Assembly (NCBI GenBank): GCA_013152435.1
Contig: JAADGJ010000122.1
Span: 1 to 55,587, forward strand
Direction of reading: 5' to 3'
Length of the DNA stretch: 55,587 nucleotides
DNA from: Chloroflexota bacterium
GTDB taxonomy: Bacteria > Chloroflexota > Anaerolineae > DUEN01
The position numbers and the translations under genes were made by a program. The notes under the pieces were generated by a model. The model was not told where the DNA came from and searched no databases. It saw only the letters and a list, made by a program, of their open reading frames with translations. Positions 16,602-24,425 of this stretch are shown here, piece by piece; position 1 is the first letter of the stretch; each line of letters begins with the position of its first letter.

Positions 16602-18545
16602 TCACTCGTATGGATTGCGCAGGACGATCCGCCGCTCGGCGGTGCCTTCGTGGATGGTCTTGAGGGCCCAATAGACCTCCTGGCCGGACATGGGGCGACC
16701 GTTGTATTTCAGGATCAGGTGATCACTGGCACGCCCGGTGTGCGCCCGCAGGAGCTCCGCGAACTGCCCGGAGTAGTTGGACTCGACGGCGACCAGGGGG
16801 GAGGCGTCCTCGATTAGGGGGGCGATCGCCTCCGTCGGGAAGGGCCACAGCAGATGGACCTGCACCAGCCGCGCGGAGATCCCATCTGCCTTAAGCCGAT
16901 CCAGGGCCTCCAGGATGCTGCCCTTGTTCGAGCCCCAGCTCACGATGGTGAAGGCGGCGTCCACATCGCCGTATACCTTGAGCTTCTCCTCCTGGGGGAT
17001 CTCCCGGGCGACCAGCTCCAACTTGCGCATCCGCTTTTCCATCATCTGCTCGCGGATCACCGGATCCTCCGTGACCCGCCCGTATACGGTGTGCTCGCCG
17101 CCCGTGAGCCAGTGGATGCCGCCCGGCTGTCCCGGGAACGCGCGCGGGGAGATCCCCGATTCGGTGATGGCGAAGCGCGGGTAGTGTTTGCGGCCGTTGT
17201 CCTCGGTGGTGGGCGTGTAGAACTCCCCTCGCTCAATGCGAATGGTCTCCGTGTCGAAGGGGCGCACCGTCTGCGTGGTGCTGGCCATCGCCTTGTCGAC
17301 CAGGTGGATCACGGGCATCTGATAGCGCTCGGCGTAGTTGAACGCGTGGATCGTGTCGTAGAAGGCTTCCACGATGTCGCCGGAGGCCAGGACGATGCGG
17401 GGGAATTCGCCGTGGCCGGCGTGGATGGCGAGCATCAGGTCGCCCTGCTCGCTGCGGGTGGGCAGGCCCGTAGAGGGGCCGCCGCGCTGGTAGAGGGTGA
17501 TCACCAGGGGCACCTCGTTGATGCCCGCCCAGCCCAGGCCTTCGACCATCAAGGAGAAGCCGGGGCCGGAGGTCGCCGTGGCTGTTCGGGCGCCGGTCAG
17601 GGCCGCGCCGGAGGCCATCGCGATGGCGGAGAGCTCATCCTCCGTCTGCACGATGACGGCCAGCCCGTCCTTGCCATTGCGCAGGGGGAAGTTGGCGTGC
17701 GCCTCCAGGAAGACGCTCTCGTCCGTTGCGGGGCTGATGGGATAGTAAGTCTGGAAGGTCAATCCGGCGGCCAGCTTGCCCAAAGCCACGGCCTGGTGGC
17801 CGTTGATGAGCAGACGGTGCTCATTGATGTCCATGGGCACCAGGCGAAAGTCAAGATCGTGGGTGTCGAAGCGCTCGTGGACGAACTCGTAGGCCAGCTC
17901 CACCGCCTGTACGTTCATGTCGATGATCTTGGCCCGGCCCGGGAAGGTCTTCTCCAGCGCTTTGGCCAGGTAGTCGGAGGGGTAGTCCAGCAGGGCGCAG
18001 GAGATGGCCACCGCGATGGTGTTCAGCGTGCGATCCGCGATCGCCTTGGGGACCTCGAGCTTCTTGGCCAGGGCGCTGGTGATCTCGTCGTAGGACACCG
18101 CATAGGTCTGCACACCCCGTCGGCGGGCGTCCTCCAGAAGGCCGCCCGTGGTGGGGGGCAGGTCCCTTTCCTCCAGATAGGCGCTCAGATCGTTCCGCAG
18201 ACGCTCTCCCAGGAACGGGATCCGGTTCAACGGTGTATCCGCATGGCTGGCGTTGTAGACGATGCCGCCGCCGTGCACGACGGCAATGGCGTGGCGAGCC
18301 AGACTCTCCGCCTCAAAGGTCGTCAGCAGGTCCGCCGTCTCACGATGACAGGTAACCGGATAATGAGCCACGCGTACGTCGTAGTAGCTGTGGCGTCCTT
18401 TGATATTGGAGTAATACTCTCTTCGGCCATAGAGATGGAGTCCCCCGATGGCGCAGGCACGGGAGAAGATCCCCGCTGCCGTGTCTACGCCACTTCCCTG
18501 GGGGCCTCCCACCCGCCAGGCCAGCTCTTGTTGCTGTTTGCTCAC
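16602..18545 (-). CDS. korA: 2-oxoacid:ferredoxin oxidoreductase, fused gamma-alpha subunit
   Basis: The start is GTG at 18545 (first residues MSKQQQELAWRVGG), preceded by AAGGAGG at a six-base spacing; 647 residues. Residues about 9-190 are the gamma domain (VGGPQGSGVDTAAG), and the rest is the alpha domain with YYPISPATDES, ATATSGPGFSLMVEGLG and PLVITLYQRGGPSTGLPTR, the segments that bind CoA and face the TPP site. The fused gamma-alpha order is characteristic of KorA/OorA-type enzymes in archaea and many anaerobic or facultative bacteria. A separate ferredoxin-domain delta subunit is absent, as in two-subunit enzymes. The upstream spacer is over 1.2 kb, so regulation may lie there. The large plus-strand frame opposite this gene is a shadow. 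Confidence 0.95.
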   Translation of the reverse strand: MSKQQQELAWRVGGPQGSGVDTAAGIFSRACAIGGLHLYGRREYYSNIKGRHSYYDVRVAHYPVTCHRETADLLTTFEAESLARHAIAVVHGGGIVYNASHADTPLNRIPFLGERLRNDLSAYLEERDLPPTTGGLLEDARRRGVQTYAVSYDEITSALAKKLEVPKAIADRTLNTIAVAISCALLDYPSDYLAKALEKTFPGRAKIIDMNVQAVELAYEFVHERFDTHDLDFRLVPMDINEHRLLINGHQAVALGKLAAGLTFQTYYPISPATDESVFLEAHANFPLRNGKDGLAVIVQTEDELSAIAMASGAALTGARTATATSGPGFSLMVEGLGWAGINEVPLVITLYQRGGPSTGLPTRSEQGDLMLAIHAGHGEFPRIVLASGDIVEAFYDTIHAFNYAERYQMPVIHLVDKAMASTTQTVRPFDTETIRIERGEFYTPTTEDNGRKHYPRFAITESGISPRAFPGQPGGIHWLTGGEHTVYGRVTEDPVIREQMMEKRMRKLELVAREIPQEEKLKVYGDVDAAFTIVSWGSNKGSILEALDRLKADGISARLVQVHLLWPFPTEAIAPLIEDASPLVAVESNYSGQFAELLRAHTGRASDHLILKYNGRPMSGQEVYWALKTIHEGTAERRIVLRNPYE

Positions 18546-19816
18546 AGATACCTCCTTAGGACTGAAGTAGTGGGTATGACCGCGTCATTAGAAAGACGAG
18601 GCGGTCGGGACGAGTCGAATGGGATGTGAAGCCGGACATGATCCATAAACCAAAGCTCCTGCCTCCCCTCGACCCCCGCGGCGCCAGGGGATCGAGCGAG
18701 TGCTTGCTAGGGTGAAAACACCAGGGCAGACAAGCCGATGCGTGGAAGATGATGTCCCCGTGGATAAGCAGCGGATGGCTCCCCTGTGCCCTTCGGATCT
18801 TACCGTGATAATCAATCGATAACTCCACTTCTGAGGTGGTCGATTCCGTCTGGTCGAGCCTGACCTAACGGCTCTTCCGGCGTCATGGATGCGTCCACCT
18901 TCTTTGATGCGCCTGACCCGCGGGGCGTTGCATCGATTCGATGTGAGGAGCACGAGTGAACGGGACCCCCGCGCGATGAGGGAGCAGATGGGGATGCATG
19001 TCTGGGTCGCTTGGGGCTCGGAGATGTCGATGGTAGCCGCCGCTCTGGAGGGATCGGGCGGGAGCTACCATCGACTTCCTGAAAATGGGGATCCTCACAC
19101 GTCGATGGTGGTCGCCCCGATGGAGTGCTAGGGGAGCTTGTAGGCGCCGTCGGGGATAGGGATTTGGGACGTCATGGGGGAATAGCAGCGTGGTCCGATG
19201 CTGGCGTCGGAGATCGCGTAGGCGAGAGCGTGTGCCTTTCTCGGAGGGCGGTAGGGAATCGAAAGCGGATGGTTGTGGATTCAAAGGGAACGGTCTCGCA
19301 TCTCCGACCATGCTGTTTGTTGCCTTCGCATTTGCGCTCGTGATATCGTCGGAATCGGATCAAGCATTGGGTGGGAGAGATCTCCTGATCCCTACACTCA
19401 ACCTTCCCTCTCGACGGCGACCGGGTCTGTAAACTCCGTTCCCTATTCGGAGCGAGATTTGGGGAGATGGTCGTCAGAACGCGCTCTCAGACCCAGGCTC
19501 TCCTTTCCTCTCATAATTCTGCCTTAATTCGGCCGGTCGCGCAAGAATCACGGAGGCTACGGTCAGGTTTTTTCAAAGTCAGTGCTGGGGTAGTCTCCCT
19601 CATGGGTGTTGCCGGGGCAGGGGCGATTCATGAATCGCCTGCCCACGGGTAGGCGGCAGCAGATAAATCCTCCCGTCTGGGAAAAGGCCCTCAGGAGGCA
19701 CCATTCATGCAGCGCTGCTCACAAAATGGCCTCCTGTGAACGCGCCAACACGAGAGGGGACAAAATTCTAATCGTGGAGGGGGGCTCAACTTTATGAAAC
19801 TCGTAACATTCTTTTA
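18546..19816. other. 1.27-kb non-coding spacer upstream of korA
   Basis: I see no convincing gene: the short frames here lack ribosome-binding sites and recognisable domains. Structure present: an imperfect hairpin on the minus strand at about 18667-18695 (CTCGA and CCCC pairing with GGGG and TCGAG), a perfect 12-bp inverted repeat GTCGATGGTAGC/GCTACCATCGAC at 19026-19037 and 19064-19075, a palindrome at 19615-19644 centred on GATTCATGAATC, and an inverted repeat AGGAGGC...GCCTCCT at about 19693-19736. The stretch ggttttttcaaagtcag at 19566-19582 recurs at 39555-39571 beside dispersed repeat copy C. Confidence 0.6.
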
Positions 19817-19845
19817 TTGACACTATCTGCTTTTTGTGGTATGAT
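19817..19845 (+). promoter_or_regulatory. Near-consensus sigma-70 promoter of a small transcription unit
   Basis: TTGACA at 19817-19822 and TATGAT at 19840-19845 are 17 bp apart, in a locally AT-rich patch. This is one of the closest matches to consensus in the window. The transcript would start near 19853 and run through a structured leader into a 23-codon ORF. Confidence 0.75.
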
Positions 19846-19859
19846 TTATTTGCCAACTT

Positions 19860-19927
19860 GGTTTAGAGGCCGTATCGCTCCGCGGTGGTAAACCGTTTGC
19901 CTCTTTGTAGAAGGATTGCAGAAACGG
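19860..19927 (+). ncRNA. Structured leader, possible H-type pseudoknot
   Basis: Complementary segments are interleaved: GGTTTA (19860-19865) pairs with TAAACC (19889-19894), and GAGGC (19866-19870) pairs with GCCTC (19899-19903). A competing stem, CCGTTT (19893-19898) with AAACGG (19922-19927), would break the first pairing. I do not recognise a known riboswitch class. The arrangement could be a regulatory switch for the ORF at 19950, but this rests on base complementarity only. Confidence 0.4.
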
Positions 19928-19949
19928 AGAGACCCGGAGGAAGCCCCCA

Positions 19950-20021
19950 ATGCTCACGGCTGCGCTCGTGATTCTCGCACTGCTGATGTGGCTGGTAGTG
20001 CAGACCGTCAAGGGATGGTGA
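19950..20021 (+). CDS. Putative 23-residue hydrophobic micropeptide
   Basis: ATG at 19950 is preceded by GGAGGAAG (19936-19943) and followed by 22 sense codons and TGA at 20019-20021. The peptide begins MLTAALVILALLMWLVV and ends QTVKGW: one membrane-spanning helix with a short basic tail. Support comes from the near-consensus promoter 105 bases upstream, a good ribosome-binding site, and a hairpin about 100 bases downstream that could end the transcript. Single-helix peptides of this size often modulate membrane proteins (KdpF is an example), but no partner gene follows, and it could instead be a leader peptide or part of a regulatory RNA. Confidence 0.45.
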   Translation: MLTAALVILALLMWLVVQTVKGW

Positions 20022-20118
20022 GTTCATCGTCGAGCTCTCTTTCCTAGCTGGCAAAGATACGCCCACTGCATCGCCCAGAGATCGCCCTCTTCACGTTATC
20101 GAGTGGCCATGACCGGCT

Positions 20119-20153
20119 GAAAGCAAGGTCCCCTAAAGTCGGGGGTGGCTTTC
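20119..20153 (+). terminator. Terminator-like hairpin ending the micropeptide unit
   Basis: GAAAGC (20119-20124) pairs with GCTTTC (20148-20153), and CCCC (20130-20133) pairs with GGGG (20141-20144) inside it. The following ctcgtcctct is pyrimidine-rich but not a pure T-run. A further 9-bp hairpin, GGAGACGTG/CACGTCTCC, lies at 20183-20203. Confidence 0.5.
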
Positions 20154-20309
20154 TCGTCCTCTCTAGAAACCGAGTGTTCTTGGGAGACGTGTGGCACGTC
20201 TCCTCCTTCCCGCCTCCCTTCTCAATATCCGCGAGTGTTTGATCCCGTTTCGTATGATAACGTCCTGGCGCGACAGCGCCATATTTCGCGTCGATCGCGA
20301 CGGGAAATA

Positions 20310-20328
20310 GGCCTCCGCTTCGGAGGCC
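20310..20328 (-). terminator. Terminator hairpin downstream of the URO-D-like gene
   Basis: The palindrome GGCCTCCG-ctt-CGGAGGCC is followed on the minus strand by TATTTCCC. It lies about 50 bp past the stop of the gene ending at 20377. Confidence 0.55.
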
Positions 20329-20376
20329 GGAGATGTGTAGATGCGGGGGAAGCTCGCGCCGTTCGGTCGTATTCCG

Positions 20377-21468
20377 TCACCCCGTAGCGCTGGCATCTTC
20401 CATGGCCAACGTGCGCAGGAAGGCCTCCGCCTCCTCCTGGGACATGAGGGCCGAGATGTGCAGCGCGAATCCCCGTCCTCCCAGCTCACGCACGATGGTA
20501 CGGGCCCCCTCCGGGGTCACATATAGCTGGCATAACTTGTCGCCGTCCCGGATCCGTTTCAATAGCGGCAGCCACTCCTCGGGAGGGGGTGCGCCGTCTC
20601 CCGGGATCCATTGGATGCCGCGCAGCCGTTCGATGGAGAGGAGCATGTCCAGGTGCGGGATCTGCCCCTTACCGTCGAGGTGGTAGAAGCCGTGATCCAG
20701 CGCATCACAGCATGCGGTGAGATCCGGCAGGACGAAGCGTTCAAACATCTGCGGCGAGATCATGTACGAGAAGTCGCTTTGGAGCATGTAGCATCGTCCG
20801 GGGGACCAAATGGTCGCCCAGGGGGTGGTTCCACGCCCTGCCCGGCGGATGATCTCGTACAGCTCGTCGTAATAGCGGAGCCAGAGCTGGGTGATCTCGC
20901 CTACCAGCCGCTCCACCTCCTCCGGGGCGTCGATGAGGTCGACCAGGAGCTGCTGCGTGGTGCGCAAGGAGGCCAGCACGTCCAGATTGCCGCCCAGGTC
21001 GGTGTGGGCCACGGATACCTGATCGCCCCAACGCTCCACGGCGAGTCGCGTCAGCTCTCGCACGCGCCGCCACCAGACGTTATCGGGATCGTATCGGATG
21101 CGGATCTCATCCAGGGGGAGAGGGTCGGTCCGTTCGAACCAGACGGTCTCGGTCGTGGAGTGGACCCTGGACCCCAGGAATCCGGCCAGGATCCCCGGGC
21201 CGAAGTTCGGCCACCATTTGGGCCAGGCGTCGCCGTAGAAGCGCCGAGCCTCCAGATGGGTCTGGTAGAGGTCGAGCACCTGATCGGCGGGCATGTCGAG
21301 GGGATAGTTGCTGGTGAAGTGATGGACCTCCGGTAAGGGGGCATCCCCTGGCGATTCTACCCCCTCGATGATGACCAGGGGGCGATCCAGCTCGCCGGCC
21401 CACCAGGCCGACCAATCCCGCTCCACACGTTCCCAGTCCTCTTGTGTGAAGTGCACCTGAATACTCAT
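20377..21468 (-). CDS. Uroporphyrinogen decarboxylase (URO-D) superfamily protein
   Basis: A 363-residue protein starting at ATG 21468 (MSIQVHFTQEDWERVERDW), with AAGGAG about 12 bases upstream. It has the URO-D/methyltransferase barrel pattern seen in the catabolic subgroup rather than in haem-pathway HemE: a long N-terminal region rich in Trp (WERVERDWSAWWAGELDRPLV), then SVAHTDLGGNLDVLASL, FSYMISPQMFERFVLPDL and HGFYHLDGKGQIPHLDMLL near the C-terminal half. Members include cobamide- or cofactor-dependent methyltransferases such as MtaA and CmuA. No corrinoid protein gene is adjacent, so the substrate is open. It is transcribed alone, with a terminator at 20310-20328. Confidence 0.85.
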   Translation of the reverse strand: MSIQVHFTQEDWERVERDWSAWWAGELDRPLVIIEGVESPGDAPLPEVHHFTSNYPLDMPADQVLDLYQTHLEARRFYGDAWPKWWPNFGPGILAGFLGSRVHSTTETVWFERTDPLPLDEIRIRYDPDNVWWRRVRELTRLAVERWGDQVSVAHTDLGGNLDVLASLRTTQQLLVDLIDAPEEVERLVGEITQLWLRYYDELYEIIRRAGRGTTPWATIWSPGRCYMLQSDFSYMISPQMFERFVLPDLTACCDALDHGFYHLDGKGQIPHLDMLLSIERLRGIQWIPGDGAPPPEEWLPLLKRIRDGDKLCQLYVTPEGARTIVRELGGRGFALHISALMSQEEAEAFLRTLAMEDASATG

Positions 21469-21943
21469 GGGGGATTGCGCTCCTTCTATCAGGGTTGCTT
21501 TATTGTGACATAGTGAGGGGGATTGTCAAGGTGGTGGCGCTGCCGGGCAGGGCTTTTCACAGCTCAAACACCTGCCCCTGAAATCCTGCCGTAGGGGCGC
21601 CCCTTGTGGGTGCCTGAGGCAGCCACTTCTGCTGTGGGGAGGCTCGGAGGGGCGGAGCCCCTTCGGAGAAAGTCCTTCTTTTGACTTCGACCTGCCTGGC
21701 CTCGGCCTGGGCCCTTCGGGAAGGGCCGGGATTTGAAAAGCCCCGGCTGTCAGGGGACTCGGAGGGGCGCCAGCCCTGAAGAGGACATCCTTTTAGCCTT
21801 TCTCTACTCCGTAGGGTTGGGTGCCGTAGGTCAGGCAGGGAATACGGCGCCGCCGTGCTCCAACAACACGATGGCCAGGAAAGCAAGGCCTTCCATACCA
21901 TCCCTTCCAAGCGGAATCGCTCTTGCGCACGGGGTGAAGCGAG
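21469..21943. repeat. Spacer with dispersed repeat copy D
   Basis: The segment 21626-21735 matches copy A in the same orientation: cttctgctgtggggaggc, the GGAGGGGC-gga-GCCCC hairpin, then cgacctgcctggcctcggcc and cttcgggaagggcc. Just before it, 21592-21620 carries ggggcgccccttgtgggtgcc, related to the palindromes at 47047-47067 and 47276-47294. No gene is supported in this spacer. Confidence 0.6.
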
Positions 21944-21973
21944 CGGGCCCCTCCTGATTCCAGGAGGGGCCCG
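21944..21973 (-). terminator. Strong hairpin downstream of the beta-helix gene
   Basis: A perfect 13-bp inverted repeat, CGGGCCCCTCCTG-attc-CAGGAGGGGCCCG, lies 31 bp past the stop at 22005. It lacks a T-run but is the most stable hairpin nearby and probably marks the transcript end. Confidence 0.6.
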
Positions 21974-22004
21974 TTGATGTGCGATCCTCTGCGGCTTGTC
22001 GTCG

Positions 22005-24026
22005 CTAGAAGCCGATGCCGTCTCGCATGACGAGCGGCAGCCAGAGCTTATAGAGCGCTGGCGTCGGTGTGCTCGTCGGTGTTGCGGTGGGCGTCGGCGT
22101 TGGCGTGTTCGTCGGCGTTGGCGTGTTCGTTGGCGTCGGTGTGTTCGTCGGCGTCGGCGTATTCGTCGGCGTCGCAGTCGGCGTTGGCGTTGGTGTGAAC
22201 GCCTGCTCGCCGAAGTCTACGACGTGCGTCTGGCCGGCGATGACCGAGACGGACACGATATCCGGGCTGGTGCTGGCGTACCCGGCCGGCTGCTGCTCCT
22301 CAACCGTGTAGTCGCCGGGCCACACCGGGGAGAACTCATACCAGCCGGATGGGAAGGTTGTGTGAACCGTCTGGACGATGGTACTCCCCTGCTTAAGATA
22401 CACCGTGACGCCAGAGATTCCAGTGGTCTCCTCATCGGGCGGCCACGGGTTGCGATGCCCGTCTCCATCCTTGTCGATGAACACATAGCCGACCACCTGC
22501 CCCGTGCCGGGGGCCTCATCGGCGCCGATATCGAAGCCGCTGCCCCGGGGCCGGCTGTCTCCGTCGATGTCCGTGGTCACGCCGACATCGATCCCCTGAT
22601 CCATGGCGGTCGAGTTGGGGCCGATGTGGTAGTCCCAGTTGGGCGGGTCGATGAAGTCGGGTGTGCCGAGGAGATTGTTCGTCGTTGTGATCGTGGTCCC
22701 CGCATCGGCTATGGCGTAGGTGGGATACCACAGCGTATAGTCGGCCAGGACGGCCACGGTGTCGGTGACCGTGGTGCTGATCCCGATCGTGTGCCCGGAG
22801 AGGATGGTATTCGTCATGTTCACCGTGGTGTACGGGCCGGCGACCAGGCCGGTCTCGTTGTTGTCGGCGATCGTGTTGTGGCGCAGCCTCGCCTGAAGAG
22901 GCGTCCCTTGCAGATCGGCGGTGCCCTCCAGGTAGATGCCATCTCCCTGTCCGGACGAGGGGCTGGCGAGATTGCCCGCGATGATGTTGTTGTCCATGTC
23001 CAGTGTGCTTCTCGAGGCGTACAGGCCACCGCCTTCGCCCGCGGCGCTAGGGCTGGCCGTGTTGCTGATGATGGTATTCGCCTGCAGGGATACGGTGCTC
23101 TCATCGAAGGATAAGCCGCCGCCTTCAGGCACCATCTCCTTGCCCGCTGTATTCCCCCGCACCATGTTCTCTCGCATGGTCACAGAGCTGGACTGGGCGT
23201 GCACCCCGCCCCCGTGTCCTCCGCTATTGTCACTTGCGGTGTTGTTTCGGATGGTGTTGTTCCACAGATAGGTGGTATTGCTATACACCGCGATGCCACC
23301 GCCCCAGCCGGTTCCCAGAGTGCTGGCGGTGTTGGCCTCGACCACGCTGCCGTACATCCTCAGGTTGCTCGCGTAGGCGTATACGCCGCCCCCAAATCCC
23401 ACGGTGTTCGTGGTGGTTGCGGTGTTGCTGATGATGACGCAGTTGGTGATGGTAGTGGTGCCTGGGGTTTCCGGATTGCCTACGATGTAGACGCCGCCAC
23501 CGGCGTCATTGGTTGTCGGCGCGGAGCCAAAGCCGGTTGCGTTTCCTCCGGTGATCCGGAGCCCTTCGATCGTGGGGGTGATGCTCCCGCTGATCACAAA
23601 GACGCGGCCGAGCCCTTTCGCGTCCAGGGTGGTGAGGTTGGGATCGGACGATGGGGTCCCGGTGAAGTCGGCGCTGTAGCCACCTTGGATCAGCACCGTC
23701 TTGGTGATGTAGACGATCTGGGTGATACCGTTGCGCGCGTGCACATCCGTGTAGACGCCGGTGGCGACACGGATCTCGTCGTCGAAACCGGCCACATCTA
23801 CTGCATGCTGGATGGTGGCACAGGGGGTTGCGCTATTCGTGCAGTCGTTGCTCGCATCGCTGCCTGTGGGGGCTACGTACCGGATGGCGCCGGTGCCAGC
23901 GGCCGCTTGAACGGAGGATGGACCGGTGGCAAATAGCATGAGTAGTGCCAGCAATAACATGGTCAGGGCGAAGGCCCCTACAGACAGGGCGATGCGGTGG
24001 CGTGCATGGGAGAGTGAGATGTTCAT
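22005..24026 (-). CDS. Secreted right-handed parallel beta-helix protein with TPT-rich stalk
   Basis: A 673-residue protein starting at ATG 24026 after AAAGGAGG. Residues about 14-42 are a signal peptide ending VQAAAG. Residues 45-500 are beta-helix coils with repeated phrases such as GGGVYAYASN, GGGIAVYSN, GGGVHAQSS and GGGLYASRS and many NNTI/SNTA turns, as in pectate-lyase-like or CSLREA-type surface proteins. About 500-605 is an SdrD B-like or Cna B-like domain (GYVFIDKDGDGHRNP, YEFSPVWPGDYTVEE). A TPTNTP repeat stalk follows, encoded by 18-bp DNA repeats at 22060-22200, and the protein ends YKLWLPLVMRDGIGF. That tail resembles the LPLV-type ends I associate with secreted Chloroflexota proteins, probably a surface-anchoring signal. 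It may bind or process polysaccharide; no catalytic residues are evident. Confidence 0.9.
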   Translation of the reverse strand: MNISLSHARHRIALSVGAFALTMLLLALLMLFATGPSSVQAAAGTGAIRYVAPTGSDASNDCTNSATPCATIQHAVDVAGFDDEIRVATGVYTDVHARNGITQIVYITKTVLIQGGYSADFTGTPSSDPNLTTLDAKGLGRVFVISGSITPTIEGLRITGGNATGFGSAPTTNDAGGGVYIVGNPETPGTTTITNCVIISNTATTTNTVGFGGGVYAYASNLRMYGSVVEANTASTLGTGWGGGIAVYSNTTYLWNNTIRNNTASDNSGGHGGGVHAQSSSVTMRENMVRGNTAGKEMVPEGGGLSFDESTVSLQANTIISNTASPSAAGEGGGLYASRSTLDMDNNIIAGNLASPSSGQGDGIYLEGTADLQGTPLQARLRHNTIADNNETGLVAGPYTTVNMTNTILSGHTIGISTTVTDTVAVLADYTLWYPTYAIADAGTTITTTNNLLGTPDFIDPPNWDYHIGPNSTAMDQGIDVGVTTDIDGDSRPRGSGFDIGADEAPGTGQVVGYVFIDKDGDGHRNPWPPDEETTGISGVTVYLKQGSTIVQTVHTTFPSGWYEFSPVWPGDYTVEEQQPAGYASTSPDIVSVSVIAGQTHVVDFGEQAFTPTPTPTATPTNTPTPTNTPTPTNTPTPTNTPTPTPTATPTSTPTPALYKLWLPLVMRDGIGF

Positions 24027-24234
24027 TAGAGATCGCCTCCTTTCTGATTACCCAAGCGATGGGGGTGAATTCTCTGGATTTAGCCTCGACATGGGGAGAC
24101 GCGATACAAGATCGCTTAGCCTTGAGAGAGATGTAGAGAGTCGAGCTTGTGTGCTTGCACAAGAGGATGAACGAATTGACTCGCCTGGCAGGTTACGAAG
24201 CGCGTGGCTTCGGAGGAGCCTCCTTCCGACCAGG

Positions 24235-24263
24235 AGTGTAACACATACAATCTGAGGTGTCAA
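24235..24263 (-). promoter_or_regulatory. Sigma-70 promoter of the beta-helix gene
   Basis: On the minus strand, TTGACA (24263-24258) and TACACT (24240-24235) are 17 bp apart. It gives a leader of about 200 bases before the ATG at 24026, containing a GGAGGAGCCTCC-type palindrome around 24212-24223. The rest of the 24027-24425 spacer shows no gene. Confidence 0.7.
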
Positions 24264-24425
24264 TCGTCCCTCCTTACCTACTGTTGGGATGAATATCTCC
24301 CATCGCCCCGAGGAATGGCATCCCGACCGGTGATGCCGGCGCGCAGCAGCTCATAAGGATCAAACGTTCGAGGGACGGAAAGGATATCGCTTTTCGGCTG
24401 CAAGCGCCTCCTTTGTCGTCGTGGC

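Noticed and set aside
16854-18629. 591-residue plus-strand ORF opposite korA
   Set aside because: Repetitive V/G/D/Q composition typical of the antisense of a high-GC gene; korA is clearly the real gene.
19920-19950. Signal recognition particle RNA core
   Set aside because: ccggaggaagcc resembles the SRP tetraloop region, but the matching opposite strand and GGAA loop context are missing; it reads better as a ribosome-binding site.
22069-22311. Plus-strand ORF rich in VGVGVF
   Set aside because: Antisense of the TPT-stalk repeats of the beta-helix gene.
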